DNA of 64,000 nt, from assembly GCA_001636815.1 (NCBI GenBank), contig AZHD01000006.1, positions 1,775,487-1,839,486 on the forward strand. Direction: 5' to 3'. The notes beneath the pieces are model-generated. The model made no database searches. It was not told the DNA's origin and saw only the letters and a list, made by a program, of their open reading frames with translations. Position numbers and translations under genes: made by a program. Positions within the stretch are counted from its first letter, which is position 1. Each line of letters begins with the position of its first letter. Positions 9,284 to 20,314 of this stretch are shown in pieces. The stretch is from Niveomyces insectorum RCEF 264. Lineage: Eukaryota > Ascomycota > Sordariomycetes > Hypocreales > Cordycipitaceae.

Positions 9284-11922
9284 TTAAGCATCCTCCTTCT
9301 TCACAGACTTTTCCTCGGTTGCCTCGGCGGGCGCTTCGGCTTTGTCTTCGGTCACTTTCTTGTCATCGGAAGCGGTGTCCTCTTTCTTGTTGTCGTCCGC
9401 GGCCTTCCCCCCAGCTGCCTCTTCTTGTTTGGTTGCATCTGCAGGGGCTGTCTTCTCTTCCTCGGCAGCCTTGGGCGATGTGGCATCTTTCGGCGCCGCC
9501 TCTGCCTTCGCTTCCTTTTCCTCTTTCTTTTCGCCCTCGCTAACGGCCTCAGCAGAAGCAGAGTTCGCAGCCACTGCCACTTCCTTCTCCGGAGCACTTT
9601 CAGACGCAGCAGTAGTAGAAATAGCAGTAGGAGTAGCCGCAGCAGCAGCAGTAGGTGCTGCCTCTTCGGCCGTCGTTTCCTCGGCCGGTGCCTTCGACAC
9701 GGTCTCCGCTTCTGCGGTCTCTGCTGTGCCATTTGTGGTTTTGGTGCCCTCCGTCACGGCGGCCGGTGCAGCTTCAACAGGCGGCGTTGTCTTATCGGCC
9801 GCTGTAGTATCAGCCTTCGCTGTAGATGCGTCCTCGGCCGGGGCAGCAGCAGCCTCGTCGACGGCATCGGTCATTTCGACATCGCCATCGTCGTTGGTGC
9901 TTGGCTCGGCCTTCTTTTCGGGCTCCGCGTCGGGTGCTGCCGAGGTTGCCTTGTCTGCTGCGGGTTCCTTGTTGTCCACCAAAATACCTTCTTCGAGACC
10001 ACCAGCAGCCGGTGCCACCTCAGTCTTGGTCTCCGCCTCCGTGGCCGTGGGTGCTGCTTCGACGTCTTCCATCGCCACGTCCTTGGGCTCCGCCGCCTCG
10101 GCGGCTACCACTGGTGTCGGCTGCAGCGCCGCCACCAACACGCCCGCCGCCGCTGCCGCCGCCGCAGCCGGTGTCTCACTGCCATCCTTCTTGTTGTTCG
10201 GCGTGACCGCCCCACTGTCGCCCTCCACGTCGACATGCGGGTTCCGGTAGTCCAAAATGGACCGCCGTTTCGGACCGTCGTAGTTCACGCCGTTGGCCTG
10301 CGCCATGTCTTCGTCGTCGCTTTCTTCGAACTCTTCCGGTCGAACCCGGTTCTTCTCCCATTGCCGCTGCGTCATCCGCTGGTCCTTGTTCTCGTCTTCG
10401 TCTAGGTCGTCCAGCTCCGCCTCCTCTTCGTCGGTCATGCCCAGGCCCTGGCGCGGCACGTCCTGCATCTGCACCGACGGCGCGGGCGCCGTCTTTTTCA
10501 GGTTCTCGATCACAGCAATCTTGATTTTCTCGAGGTACTCGTAGCTGTTTGCATTTTCCATGTTCGACGAGCGCACGTTCAGCTCGTAGTCCGGACCGTA
10601 ATACTACATATGTTAGTTAGCAAATTAGTCACATTCGATCAGAATACGAAAGGAATCGAAAGAAAAAGCTTCCAGCAGTGGAAACATACTTCGTAGTACT
10701 CGTTGTACGGGAGCACCTGATCCATCTCGACGCCCACTAGTCGGCCGGTCTCGTAGGCCCACGTGCGCGCGACGTTGCGCATGGTGTAACCGCCGCCACC
10801 CAGCACGAGGGTGGGCAGGTTGAAGCTGCGCACAAAGTCGACGCAGTTTGAGTGGCCGCGCATGCTCAAATTGAAGCAGCCCAGCCGATCACCGGAGAGC
10901 GAGTCGCCGCCGCACTGCAGCACCACAGCATCCGGCCGGTAGTACTTCATAACGGCCTCGATCACGGGCTCAAAAATGGTCTTGTATGTCACGTCTTCGA
11001 TGCCGTCGCGCAGCGGGAAATTGACGGCGTAGTTTTTTCCGGGGCCGATGCCAATGTCGCGCAGCTCGCCGGTACCAGGGAAGTACTCGCCGTACTTGTG
11101 GAACGAAACGGTCATGACGCGGTCCGTTGTGTAAAAGGCCTCCTCGACACCGTCGCCATGGTGCACGTCAATGTCGATGTAGAGGACGCGTTTGTTGAAG
11201 CGAAGAAGTTCGATAATCGCCAGAACGATGTCTGCAGAAGCACCAAGAAAAAAACATCAGCATCACGAGACTGCCTTTTGCCTCCCTCTAACCAGGAAAA
11301 GCGAGAGCAAAGAAAACCCAGACGAACGCGAACAACATACCATTCACATAGCAGAAGCCACTAGCTTCGCTCTTCTTTGCGTGATGCAACCCGCCGGCCC
11401 AGTTGACCGCAATGTCGCACTTGTTGCGATTGAGACGCGCGGCGCCCTCCATGCTGCCGCCGGCGCTGATGCCGCAGAACTCAAACAGGCCGTCGAACAC
11501 GGGGCAGTCGTCGCCAACGTTGTACTTGCTCTGCTCGCGCTGGTAGCTGTCCATGTTGTCGGGCGTGACCTTTTGTAGGAAGTCGATGTACTCGTCCGTA
11601 TGAAACTGCGTCATCTCCATAAAAACAGCAGGTTTCGCACGCTGCGCAGTTAGTAACGGAAGCCCCGACTGAGAGAAAAAAAAACCAAAAGAACGCAATA
11701 ATTCTTTTCAACAAAACGTACGTAGACCTCGAGAAACTTGTACACGCCGTAGTTCATCACCAGGCTGTGCGCCAGCCGGATACGGTGCGGCTTCATGGGG
11801 TGGCCGGTGACGTAGGCATAGTTGCCAATGTCGGAGTCGTAGAAATAGGCCACGCGCTTCTTGTCGTTGTTGACGATGTTGTAAAGGGGCCGCGAACGGT
11901 CGACCCCGGCGGCGTCAACCAT
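9284..11922 (-). CDS. rpd3: Class I histone deacetylase, RPD3/RpdA orthologue
   Basis: Zinc-dependent deacetylase of the nuclear Rpd3/Sin3 corepressor complexes. Four exons, in transcript order: 11922-11722, 11641-11341, 11231-10690 and 10603-9284. The introns are 80, 109 and 86 bp, the first with a perfect TACTAAC branch. The product is 787 residues. The core (about residues 20-390) shows HPMKPHRIRLAHSL, EMTQFHTDEYIDFL, GLHHAKKSEASGFCYVND, DIDVHHGDGVEEAFY and GGGGYTMRNVARTWAYE, so the catalytic histidines and metal-binding aspartates are intact. After the acidic stretch DEEEAELDDLDEDENKD comes the conserved RMTQRQWEKNR segment. Then there is a tail of about 300 residues of Ala, Glu, Thr and Lys, far longer than in yeast Rpd3; Aspergillus RpdA also has an extended tail. 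Transcription diverges from RPN11. Confidence 0.97.
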
Positions 11923-12625
11923 GGTGAGCAGAGACGGGCGTGAAAGACTGAAGGCGAAAGAAAAGAAGAGGAGGAGGAAGAAAAGCGCGAGATCGGCAAA
12001 CAAATGAACGAAGCTCACGAACTGGTTAGACAGGTGATAGAGAACTCAACGAGAACTTGCAGACAAAGAGAAAAACGAACAAGGTGTCAGCTTCTCCCCC
12101 CAAAAAAGAGAAAAAAAGATTTGAGGGCAGAAAAGCAAAAAGAACATCGAAAGTAACAGAAATTGGAACTAATAAATAATTCTATGGTCGCCTTGCGCGA
12201 GATCGCGGGAAAGCGAAAGCATAATCCTACACACCCCTTCCACCACCCCAATAGCTATACCAAATCAGGACTAGCTCCATTGTGGCAAGCCCGCCCAGAT
12301 CGGCCCAAGCGCCTGTTGCGACTGCAGCCACGCACAAAGTACCTGCTTACGTACAGAACTTTGGTGTGGCAGCATGTATTCTAAGAGCACGTGACTGTTA
12401 GCTTTGTTTCTGCCGTTGTTTACCGCTTTCAAAGCTCCAGGCTGCGCATGGGCTGGCGTCAGAAGGCGGTACGCTAAACAGAAGCAATCACGACAAAAGC
12501 AACTTTTGCCTCTTCATTCCCCTGTCGCATCCTTTACCACCGCTCCTCAAGTCGCGTTTACGATACCTAGCCCGAGAGAGTTTTTTTGCCTTTTCCTTTT
12601 TCTTCCACATACACCAATATTCAGA
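11923..12625. promoter_or_regulatory. Divergent promoter RPD3/RPN11
   Basis: This 703-bp spacer lies between two start codons. It contains CACGTGAC at 12388-12395, a CCAAT at about 12247, and GTGGCAA at 12282-12288, which matches the core of the proteasome element GGTGGCAAA only partly. Runs of A on the plus strand near 12100 form the RPD3 leader, and a C/T-rich leader precedes RPN11. No gene seen. Confidence 0.45.
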
Positions 12626-13740
12626 ATGGACCGCCTCCGGTCAATGTTCTCGGGCAGCGGCCTGTCCGGCCTCGGTTCGCAGCCAAGCTCGGTAAGCAGG
12701 AGGGACAGATGTGACGGATGAGCAAGACGTGGCAACTCTTTTCTGGTTATTTTTGTTCTCCTTCGTTATTTCTAACCGTCCAGGATAACACAAATCTCAT
12801 CGACAACTCCGAAACCGTCTACATCTCGTCGCTCGCCCTGCTCAAAATGCTGCGCCACGGCCGGGCCGGCGTGCCCATGGAGGTCATGGGCCTGATGCTC
12901 GGCGAGTTCGTCGACGACTTCACCGTGCGCGTCGTTGACGTGTTTGCGATGCCACAGAGCGGCACAGGCGTCAGTGTCGAGGCGGTCGACCCCGTGTTTC
13001 AGACAAAGATGATGGAGATGCTGCGCCAGACAGGGCGGCCCGAGTCTGTCGTCGGCTGGTACCACTCGCACCCGGGCTTCGGCTGCTGGCTGTCTTCGGT
13101 TGACATCAACACCCAGCAGTCCTTTGAGCAGCTGACTCCACGCTCCGTCGCCGTCGTCGTCGACCCCATCCAGTCGGTCAAGGGCAAGGTCGTCATCGAC
13201 GCGTTCCGCTCCATCAGCCCGCAGGCCCTGATCATGGGCCAGGAGCCCCGGCAGAGTACGAGCAACCTGGGCCATCTTAACAAGCCGTCGATCCAGGCGC
13301 TCATTCACGGGCTCAACCGCCACTACTACTCGATTGCCATCAACTACCGCAAGACGGCGCTCGAGGAGAACATGTTGATGAACCTGCACAAGCAGCCGTG
13401 GACGGAAGCGCTGCAGATGGAGGACTTCCGGGTGGCCGGCGGGCGCAACGCAGAGCGGCTGCAGCGGCTGGTCGGGCTGGCAGAGGGCTACGAGAAGCGC
13501 GTAAAGGAAGAGACGGAGTTGAGCAAGGACCAGCTCAAGACGCGCTACGTGGGCAAGCTGGACCCCAAGAAGCATCTGGCGGATGTGGGCCAGCAGCTGA
13601 TCGAAGACAACATCGTGGCGGTCTCACGGCAAATGATCGACAAGGAGACGACTATGGCACGAAAAGAAGGCACGGAGGCGGCCAACAGAGACGACGGCGA
13701 TGCGGCCGACGGGACAAAGATGGACGTGGAAGACGAGTGA
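12626..13740 (+). CDS. rpn11: 26S proteasome regulatory subunit RPN11 (JAMM deubiquitinase)
   Basis: Metalloprotease of the proteasome lid that removes ubiquitin chains from substrates as they are translocated. Exon 1 is 12626-12691 (22 codons) and exon 2 is 12784-13740, separated by a 92-bp intron (GTAAGC...CAG), giving 340 residues. The MPN+ signature is complete: the glutamate in MEVMGLMLGEF and the H-x-H-x7-S-x2-D motif as WYHSHPGFGCWLSSVD. VFAMPQSGTGVSVEAVDPVFQ is nearly invariant in the family. The usual N-terminal MDRLRSMF start and the C-terminal helix with MLMNLHK are present. The last 30 residues form an Asp/Glu-rich tail (DGDAADGTKMDVEDE). It is head-to-head with RPD3. Confidence 0.98.
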
Positions 13741-14210
13741 AAGAAGGGGAAGAACGGGCAAAGGCCGCCACAGAATATAACCCGTTCGCATTCGTGTACA
13801 AGTATGGCGTTGGGCTTAGACAGGACAAAATCTGCGCTAGTTGAAGCCTTTTCTCTTTTTTTTGCTCTTGCTCTCGTCTTGTTATTTTGCTTCTGCATTC
13901 ATTCAAATCTGTCCATTTTTTGGACGTTGTTTGAGCCCTTTGTTCTTGTGAACAAAAGATTGAAAGTGATGAAAAGTGGACAGCGTCGGATAACACAAAG
14001 GGTTTGTTTTTTCAAAGAGCCTTTATATAAGTCTAAACAGTTGTGATTCTTTTCGCCGGAGCCCTTGCTTTTTCGCCTTCCTTTTTTCTATATACATAGT
14101 TTTTGCCTTTTGGAAGCGCTTCGCAAGAAACATACCACGGAAAGCTTTGTAAGGCAGGTATATATAGACTTTTATCAATCATAATCAATACTGACACCGC
14201 CATCACAGCT
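13741..14210. other. Intergenic spacer with TATA box for the next gene
   Basis: RPN11 3' flank and a T-rich stretch (13850-13930). TATATATA at 14159-14166 lies 45 bp before the next ATG. The open frame upstream of that ATG begins with TTG and was not used. Confidence 0.45.
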
Positions 14211-15416
14211 ATGAGACACATCAAAATTCACTTGCGCAGGCTCCTCTCGCGGCTCTCCCGCCGCGTGCGGGCCTTGTGTTATCAAAGGTGCACTTGCGCC
14301 TGCTGCTCGTGCCACTTGCAACCGCAGCGACCAGCGCCAGACGAGGTGCGCGATGACCAGTCGGGCGTCCTCGCCCGCCGCATCTCTTTTCGTCCGCCGC
14401 TGACGCCGTTCTTGCTAGAGAATATTTTTCCGTATCCGGAGACAGGCACGCCTAGTCAGCGTGCCGTCACGCAGCATCTTGTTTCCCAACCGTCAGAGCC
14501 ATCCATGTACGACAATCCGTCGCCGCCATCGCCGTCCCTCGACGACATCCTCGCTACTCTTGACGACGCCCTCGCACACATTCGCTACGCCGTCTGCGGC
14601 ACCACCGCCCTTGTGCTGTGGAGCCGCCTGCTGGCGAGCCGCCCGCCTCCCTTTTTATCTCCCGCCACGTCCCATCTGATGCCCGGCGTCACCATTGTCT
14701 GCGCCGGCACAACACGCGACGTTCTCGCCTCGTGGGCGGCCTCTAAGGGACTCTACCTCGACCCGAACCATCCGGACGTCCTGGGCCTTCCCGCGGGTCC
14801 CGCCAGGCACCCACGCGGCCAGGCAATCGTGCCGGTGTACATCCGGTGGCTCGACGACGAAATTCCCCGGGCCGCCGTAGTCGACGTCGCTGGGGTGCCC
14901 GTGCTAACTCTACCGGCGCTGCTTGATCTGGCCGCGTGGGACTACGCGCACAGCCAGGCGGCAGCGGCCGACCCGGCTGTGCGCGACAAACTCGCGCGGG
15001 TCATCGTGTATCTGCTGCGGCGTATAGCGGAATGTGGCTATGGCAGACTGTTGCTATCGTCACCACAATCAGCTCCATCATCAGCACAGCCGCCCGAAAC
15101 GGGTAACCAATTCTCCGATACGGTGCCGGCCTTGCTGGACCCGTTGTTCTACGACGTGTTCCCACGCGCGTATCCGGGCGCAGAAGAACTGTTTGCGGCT
15201 GCCGGCCTAGCGCTGCCGGCGGACGGGACGACCGACGCGGCGGCAAGCACAAGCAGGAGGCAGCTAGACCATCCGAACCGCGCGAAACTGCTGCCACGTC
15301 GTTCGTTCACGAGGAGCCGGTTGAACAAGTCGCTGCAATCGCTGCGGTACGAGGCGCGTGTCAGGCTGCGGCGGCTGAAGACAAAGTTCTGCAAATATCT
15401 TGGCCTTTCTCTGTGA
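14211..15416 (+). CDS. Uncharacterised protein with a possible degenerate nucleotidyltransferase (AbiEii/MNT-like) fold
   Basis: Single exon, 401 residues, start at the first ATG after a TATA box. The N-terminus is basic and Cys-rich (a CTCACCSC cluster). Residues from about 115 read RYAVCGTTALVLW, a segment like the glycine-containing first helix and strand of small nucleotidyltransferases. Then come GVTIVC and, about 80 residues later, VAGVPVLTLPALLDLAAWDYA with a following RDKLARVIVYLL, like the C-terminal helices of that fold in fungal hypothetical proteins. The Asp-x-Asp metal pair expected in the second strand is not visible, so catalysis is doubtful. The C-terminus is strongly basic (LRRLKTKFCKYLGLSL). 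The gene may be lineage-specific; function unknown. Confidence 0.6.
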   Translation: MRHIKIHLRRLLSRLSRRVRALCYQRCTCACCSCHLQPQRPAPDEVRDDQSGVLARRISFRPPLTPFLLENIFPYPETGTPSQRAVTQHLVSQPSEPSMYDNPSPPSPSLDDILATLDDALAHIRYAVCGTTALVLWSRLLASRPPPFLSPATSHLMPGVTIVCAGTTRDVLASWAASKGLYLDPNHPDVLGLPAGPARHPRGQAIVPVYIRWLDDEIPRAAVVDVAGVPVLTLPALLDLAAWDYAHSQAAAADPAVRDKLARVIVYLLRRIAECGYGRLLLSSPQSAPSSAQPPETGNQFSDTVPALLDPLFYDVFPRAYPGAEELFAAAGLALPADGTTDAAASTSRRQLDHPNRAKLLPRRSFTRSRLNKSLQSLRYEARVRLRRLKTKFCKYLGLSL

Positions 15417-15798
15417 TGCAGAAATGGAGAACAGCGTATACCAAGCCCACATAATTTGATAAACAAACGAACAAATTTCCTAAAACCGTAATTCTTGTTG
15501 GGGTATTTTGAGATCATAAATTTAATGACATTCCATCGTACTTTTCTCCTGCGAATTTGTCGTGAACATTTTTGTTAAAAAAAAGCAAAAAAAAAAAAAA
15601 AACACCAATAAAGAAAATAAAAATAAAAAGAAACACTGTAAAAAATCAAGAGCCTAGACAGCTACTTCTAGCACCGCGTCGACTAATATTGGTGCCATGT
15701 CAAGATACGTACCGCTGTGCACAACTCGAGAAGGCTGTATACAGTCTTCGCGCTGAAAGTGTCAAAAATTGTTGTCATTGCTCTTTACTGGAGACATC
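15417..15798. other. Convergent 3' spacer with A-rich tract
   Basis: A/T-rich spacer between two converging genes, including a nearly pure A region with occasional C, G and T at about 15570-15640. Nothing coding seen. Confidence 0.45.
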
Positions 15799-16965
15799 TC
15801 AGTACGTAACGCCAGCCTCGACGCTGCGCGGCAGTCTCAACGGCTCCACCGGTGGTTCTCTCGCGCGCTTGAATTCGTCGTAGTCCCTGACATCGTCAGC
15901 TGGGGAGGTCACCTCTGCAAGAGCAGATCCCTTTGTGTTGTGCAATGGGCTTTGAACTTACGCCTCCATGATGGGCAAAAAAGCGTCCATCTGGACCACG
16001 GCATCCGTCAGCGCCGCGTAGACACACCCCAGGGGCCCGTCCAGTGGGCCATCCACGACAAAATCGCGGGTTGCGTCCTCGAAGAGCGTGCACGCGCTCT
16101 GCTGGGCCAGCGCCAGAACCACAGCGTGCAGCGCCAGCAGCTGCTCTTTGACGTTGCGCAGCCAGGCGGGCAAGGCGGGATCGAGGTAAAAGGTGGCTTC
16201 CACATTCGCTTCCACCACCGACCCGGGCGGACCAGCCGTATCCACCATTCGAGCCGACGTTGCTACCTCGTCGTATCCGGCCAAGATAGCCTGCAGCGCG
16301 TCCGCCTGCCCGCCCAGCCGCGCGCACAACACCTGGACACGGTCCCCCCAGCGCCGCCGGATGGGCGCGAGCTCCTCGGCGGCGGCACGGGCAGCGGCGC
16401 TGCGCGAAGACTCCAGCAGAGCCAGGCCGCAAAGCAGCATGTGGGGCTCGACGTCACCCTCGGTGAGGTGGTCGCCAACGTCGTCGTCGTCATCCACGGC
16501 GTAGGAAGCGGCAGATCCAGTGCACCGGGAAGCGGGCCTCAAATCGGCGTACGGCGGCGGGCTGCCGCGGTGCATGTTGTTGTGGTCGTCACGGACCAAC
16601 GCCGCGGCGTGCAAAACCGGCAAAGAGTCAAAGTCGTCGGCAGACACAGGCTCGCGCGAAGCTGGCTGCCGGTTAAAAGTCCGGTTTACCACAGCACCGA
16701 TGTCGTCATCTTCGACCTCGTCACCATCGTCCTCCTTATATGTGGACGCACGAGCCGCCTCGTGCCGGAGCCCGACGTCGGGAATCGCAATGGGCGCCGT
16801 CGGCCGTTCCGCTGACAGGGAAGGAGAGGACTGGTATGGGGTATTCTGCTGAACGGCTACCAAAACCGTGTCGGCATCGGGATCGGACAACGGCACGGAA
16901 AGAACCGAAAAGGTGTCTTCGTCGGGAATGTTCTCCCAGTCGTCCGGTACGGGCTGTGAAGCCAT
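15799..16965 (-). CDS. Uncharacterised acidic protein
   Basis: Two exons, 16965-15962 and 15886-15799, give 363 residues. Without splicing the frame stops right at the donor (GAGGC^GTAAGT). A 75-bp intron ending GACGATGTCAG restores an open, codon-like tail (DYDEFKRAREPPVEPL...). The N-terminus (VPDDWENIPDEDTFSVLS) resembles WEN-type short linear segments of fungal scaffold proteins. Acidic patches follow (EDDGDEVEDDDIG, then DDDDDVGDHLTEGD). Residues 170-330 are Ala/Leu-rich and predicted by eye to be a helical bundle. No signal peptide, membrane segment or catalytic motif was found. I do not recognise a family; the C-terminal helices could bind a partner. The start at 16965 is the first ATG; the frame is open upstream from a TTG. 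Confidence 0.65.
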
Positions 16966-17387
16966 ACTGTAAAATCGCACGACAAGGCTGAGAAGGCAAT
17001 ACAAGAGTACGACACAACGACACAGCGACGTAGAGGAACACTGTCAACAACGGAGTCCGGCCGCGATGACCAAACGTCGTGACAGAGAGATAAGGGATGG
17101 AAGGACAAGGCACGAGTAAGTCACTGTTTGGGGCTCTGCCCGCAGCTTCGGTACTGACCGCATGGCCCCATCTTCTCTTGCCTGCCTAGCGTTGGCGGAC
17201 CAGTGAAGATGCAGGGCGTCAACACCACACTACAGCCGAAGGCTGTGCACTCGTGCTCCCATACAACGTGTCAAAGCATTCGCCGTTGTTCGCACGCCCA
17301 ATCTGGCCAATGGGTGGTGGTCCGCATCCCGGGAGTCAACGCACAGACCACATGTTAAAGTGTATGAAAAATACGTAATCACAAGGC

Positions 17388-17395
17388 TCACGTGA
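17388..17395. promoter_or_regulatory. TCACGTGA palindrome
   Basis: Perfect 8-bp E-box palindrome, about 420 bp upstream of the acidic protein gene (minus). Such sites are bound by fungal bHLH factors such as Cbf1; use here is unproven. Confidence 0.3.
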
Positions 17396-18931
17396 CTATG
17401 GTTTTCTGCTTGATTAGTCATTTCTGCGTTACGATAGAATGAAGGCAGAGCCCTATCGACCTGCCATCGCCAAAGAAAAAAGGAAGCAGAAGAACCCTTA
17501 ATAGCAGCGCCTCTTTCTTGGACGCGACGCGCGGAACCAGCCCGGTCGGTGCGCCAGATTGAAGTTTAGGCCGCCGATGGTAGATCTGCACGTCACCGCA
17601 GCCCTGCTTACAAGACCTCATCACCAATACATCATCAGCCGGCGCAGCCACTTCCGGGCTCATTGGTCGGGGCATGCGACACGCCTGCCGCTGGTGTGAC
17701 TGTGTATATGTAGACGGAGACGGGGGTCCGGGGCTTGCAGCAGCTGTCTGTTTACGGCGGCCCACCTTGTCTTTAAAGCGGCGCAGGAAGGACTGAAGAA
17801 GGCTACGCTAGATTCAGTAGGTGTAGGGTCTTTCCATGTGTATGTACTTGGCTTCTTTCGGGCAAATCAGCGTCGTTTTGTCTTTGGGATCGACAGGCTA
17901 TTGGCCACTCGAGATCTGTTCCTTCCCCCCCTGTTGGTGTGCATTCTGCCCTGTTTTTGTTACCAAGATTTGGGGTACTGTCTTGCGACTTCGTCCCTTC
18001 ACCCGTCTGCTTGCAGTCGTTGTCGCTCAGAATGATTTGAAAGTGATCAGCCTTTTGGGCAACTGCCTCATGCCTACAAGGCCGTACCAACGACGTCTTA
18101 ATGTCGCCAAAGTTGCGCCGGTTGCGCCTTCCCATTTGCTAGGCAGCTTGGCGCGGGCGGGGATCGCTTTCGCACAAAATGAGAATGGCCTTATTCTGAC
18201 GTCATCGGCTGCCGTAGCTGCCAGGATTTTGGCGTCGTGCCTGCGTCTTCTGGAACGAGCCGCCATAACGGCACGGGCGGCACACGGAAGAGATAATAAC
18301 GAAGGAAAGAAAAGGTCCACGGCGACAACGACGACGACAGCAACATTCTCGCGACTTTTGTTGTTCGCGCCTTCCTTCTACGCGGAGGCGGATCGGGCCC
18401 CGCGCTGGCGCCGCCGGCCAGCAGCCTGACGTGAACGACGATTCCTGCCCCGTAGAGGCATTACCAATCCCCGTGTAGTCCTCAAGTCACGTTTTCAGAT
18501 GTTGTCATTCCTCTGTGCGAGGTCAGTGACATTTGTCCTCTACTGGCACAAAGCTACGGCAAAGTCTAGTTCGTGTCAGCCGTAATCTACACTCGCTTCA
18601 GTCACCGCAAAAACCCGACTTAAAGAGAACATCTACGAGACTTCCGACTGCCGGCTGGGCGGCCAACGTGAATGCCTACGTTGTACTCGCTACAATATGG
18701 TACGGATCCGGATACAAGGCAACGTAAAGGGAGTCGTCCAACGGAAAGGCACAAAGCAGATAAACCCGCTCTTCAAGCATACGCTAGAGGCAGCCGCCGT
18801 CGGCTTTTCTACGTAGCAGGCGTTTTGCTGCCGCCGCCGTTGCTTTGTTCCGCCAACACAGTGCTTTGTTGGTCGGCTCGTGAGACCAAGAAACCAAAGA
18901 CAACCCCATAAAAAGAGATTACAAAGTAGGC

Positions 18932-18952
18932 AAAAAAAAAAAAAAAAAAAAA
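18932..18952 (+). repeat. Poly(A) tract, 21 bp
   Basis: An uninterrupted run of A in the gene-free interval upstream of the kinase. Confidence 0.8.
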
Positions 18953-20314
18953 CCTTCCGCCACCACGCAGTTGATCCATCCCGGTTTCTTTTTTTTCCTT
19001 GGCACTGCTCGACGCGACGCTGACGGGGGGGACGCCACTTGAGCGGCGGAAAACTGGGTACGCACCGAAAACGGGGAAATGACGCTGTTGCCCAGGGTCG
19101 ACGTCATACTTTGGTACGTTTGCGACACGCGGTGGCATTTCCTCGTCCTTCTCTGCACTATCCAGCGCCGAGCAGGAAAACGCGTTGAGGGATCCCCCCC
19201 GTTTTTTGTTAGCCTTCTTTCTGCGAAGGGTCCGACTTAGTTGGCACATGGGCATTGGGGCCTTTGGCATTTTTATACGGAGTCCGGAGTCATAATATTG
19301 ATTACAGATTTGTTTGTTTTTTTGCTTTTTTTTTCTTTTTTAGCTTTTTTTTCTTCCTTCGTCTTACCTAGCAAAGTCTGTTTTGCCAAACCAGGAAACC
19401 GCGTTTCTTTCTCCGCCTACACTTTCCTTTGGGTTCTTTCCTTCCTACACTTTTTTTATTCCATTTTTTCCTGCTCGTTCCTTCTCTTTTTGTTCCCTTT
19501 CTTTCTCTTCATCTTTGTGCGTTGCCTCGTGGTCCCCCCATTGCACTTTCTTCTTCTAGACTACGCAAGCCGCTGATTTTTTCGTGCTTTGCCTAACCCG
19601 TCAGCCCTTTTTGTCAGCCTAGCCCAGCCCAGCCGACCCCAGCCTCTTCTGCCCCAATCGATCTTTCCCACGGGCTTTCCGCGCGTTGCCCTTACCCACC
19701 GTTCCGCCCGTCAACTTTTCCTCATTTGCTCGTTTTCGACATTGGAAACAACTTCAGTCAACCACACAACCCTCCCCCACTCTCCCTCTCTCCCCCCCCC
19801 TTTCTTCTTGTGTGCATATCCACTTTGCCTCAGCGGCAACGAGAGACGTACTCCGTACAGCGAGCGGCATTTCGCCTCGAAACAAGTTCACACGCCCATA
19901 TTGCTTTCGAAAGCGAGGAAAAAGAAAAAGCAGGGATCTAGGCCCTCACGGGAGGACGTGACGCGATTCATTCGTAATCTCTTCCGCTCCTTCCCTTTCA
20001 TTTCTCACAGCCTGCCTCGTTTGCTCTTTCCTGTTGTCGTTCCTTCTTCCGATCCTGCTTTGTCTTATTAATTGACACGCCGTTCCCCTTTCGTTACTTT
20101 TATTTTCTCTCTCCCCCCCCCTCTTGCTATCTCGTCAACATCGTCGGCTTCATCCTTGTGTGTTGACACTTTGTCGACGTTAACGTACCCTACGTCGTCC
20201 TTTCACGCCGTTCCCCTGTCTTTTGGCCGTCGAAGAGTCGATTCGGGAACGCTGCGAGAACCTCTCCCATTTTCCTCTTTTCCTCCTTCTTCCACTCCGG
20301 ATCAAACCGCCACG

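Larger units (their letters stand above)
16966..20314. other. 3.3-kb gene-free interval with a pyrimidine-rich 3' kilobase
   Basis: No gene could be supported on either strand. The first part holds TCACGTGA at 17388-17395. A 21-A run lies at 18932-18952. From about 19300 to the kinase start at 20315 the plus strand is extremely C/T-rich with T runs, which looks like a very long promoter plus 5' leader of the kinase. Several short ATG frames lie in that leader. Confidence 0.5.

Noticed and set aside
9269..10405. Cys/Arg/Leu-rich plus-strand frame and an Ala/Ser-rich one at 9342-10250
   Set aside because: Both are opposite the low-complexity tail of RPD3 and reflect its repeated codons.
14103..14210. 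36-codon extension of the nucleotidyltransferase-like gene
   Set aside because: It begins with TTG and lies partly upstream of the TATA box; the first ATG is 14211.
16966..18500. Several 60-200 codon frames in the gene-free interval
   Set aside because: No coding-like composition, splice structure or recognisable motif.
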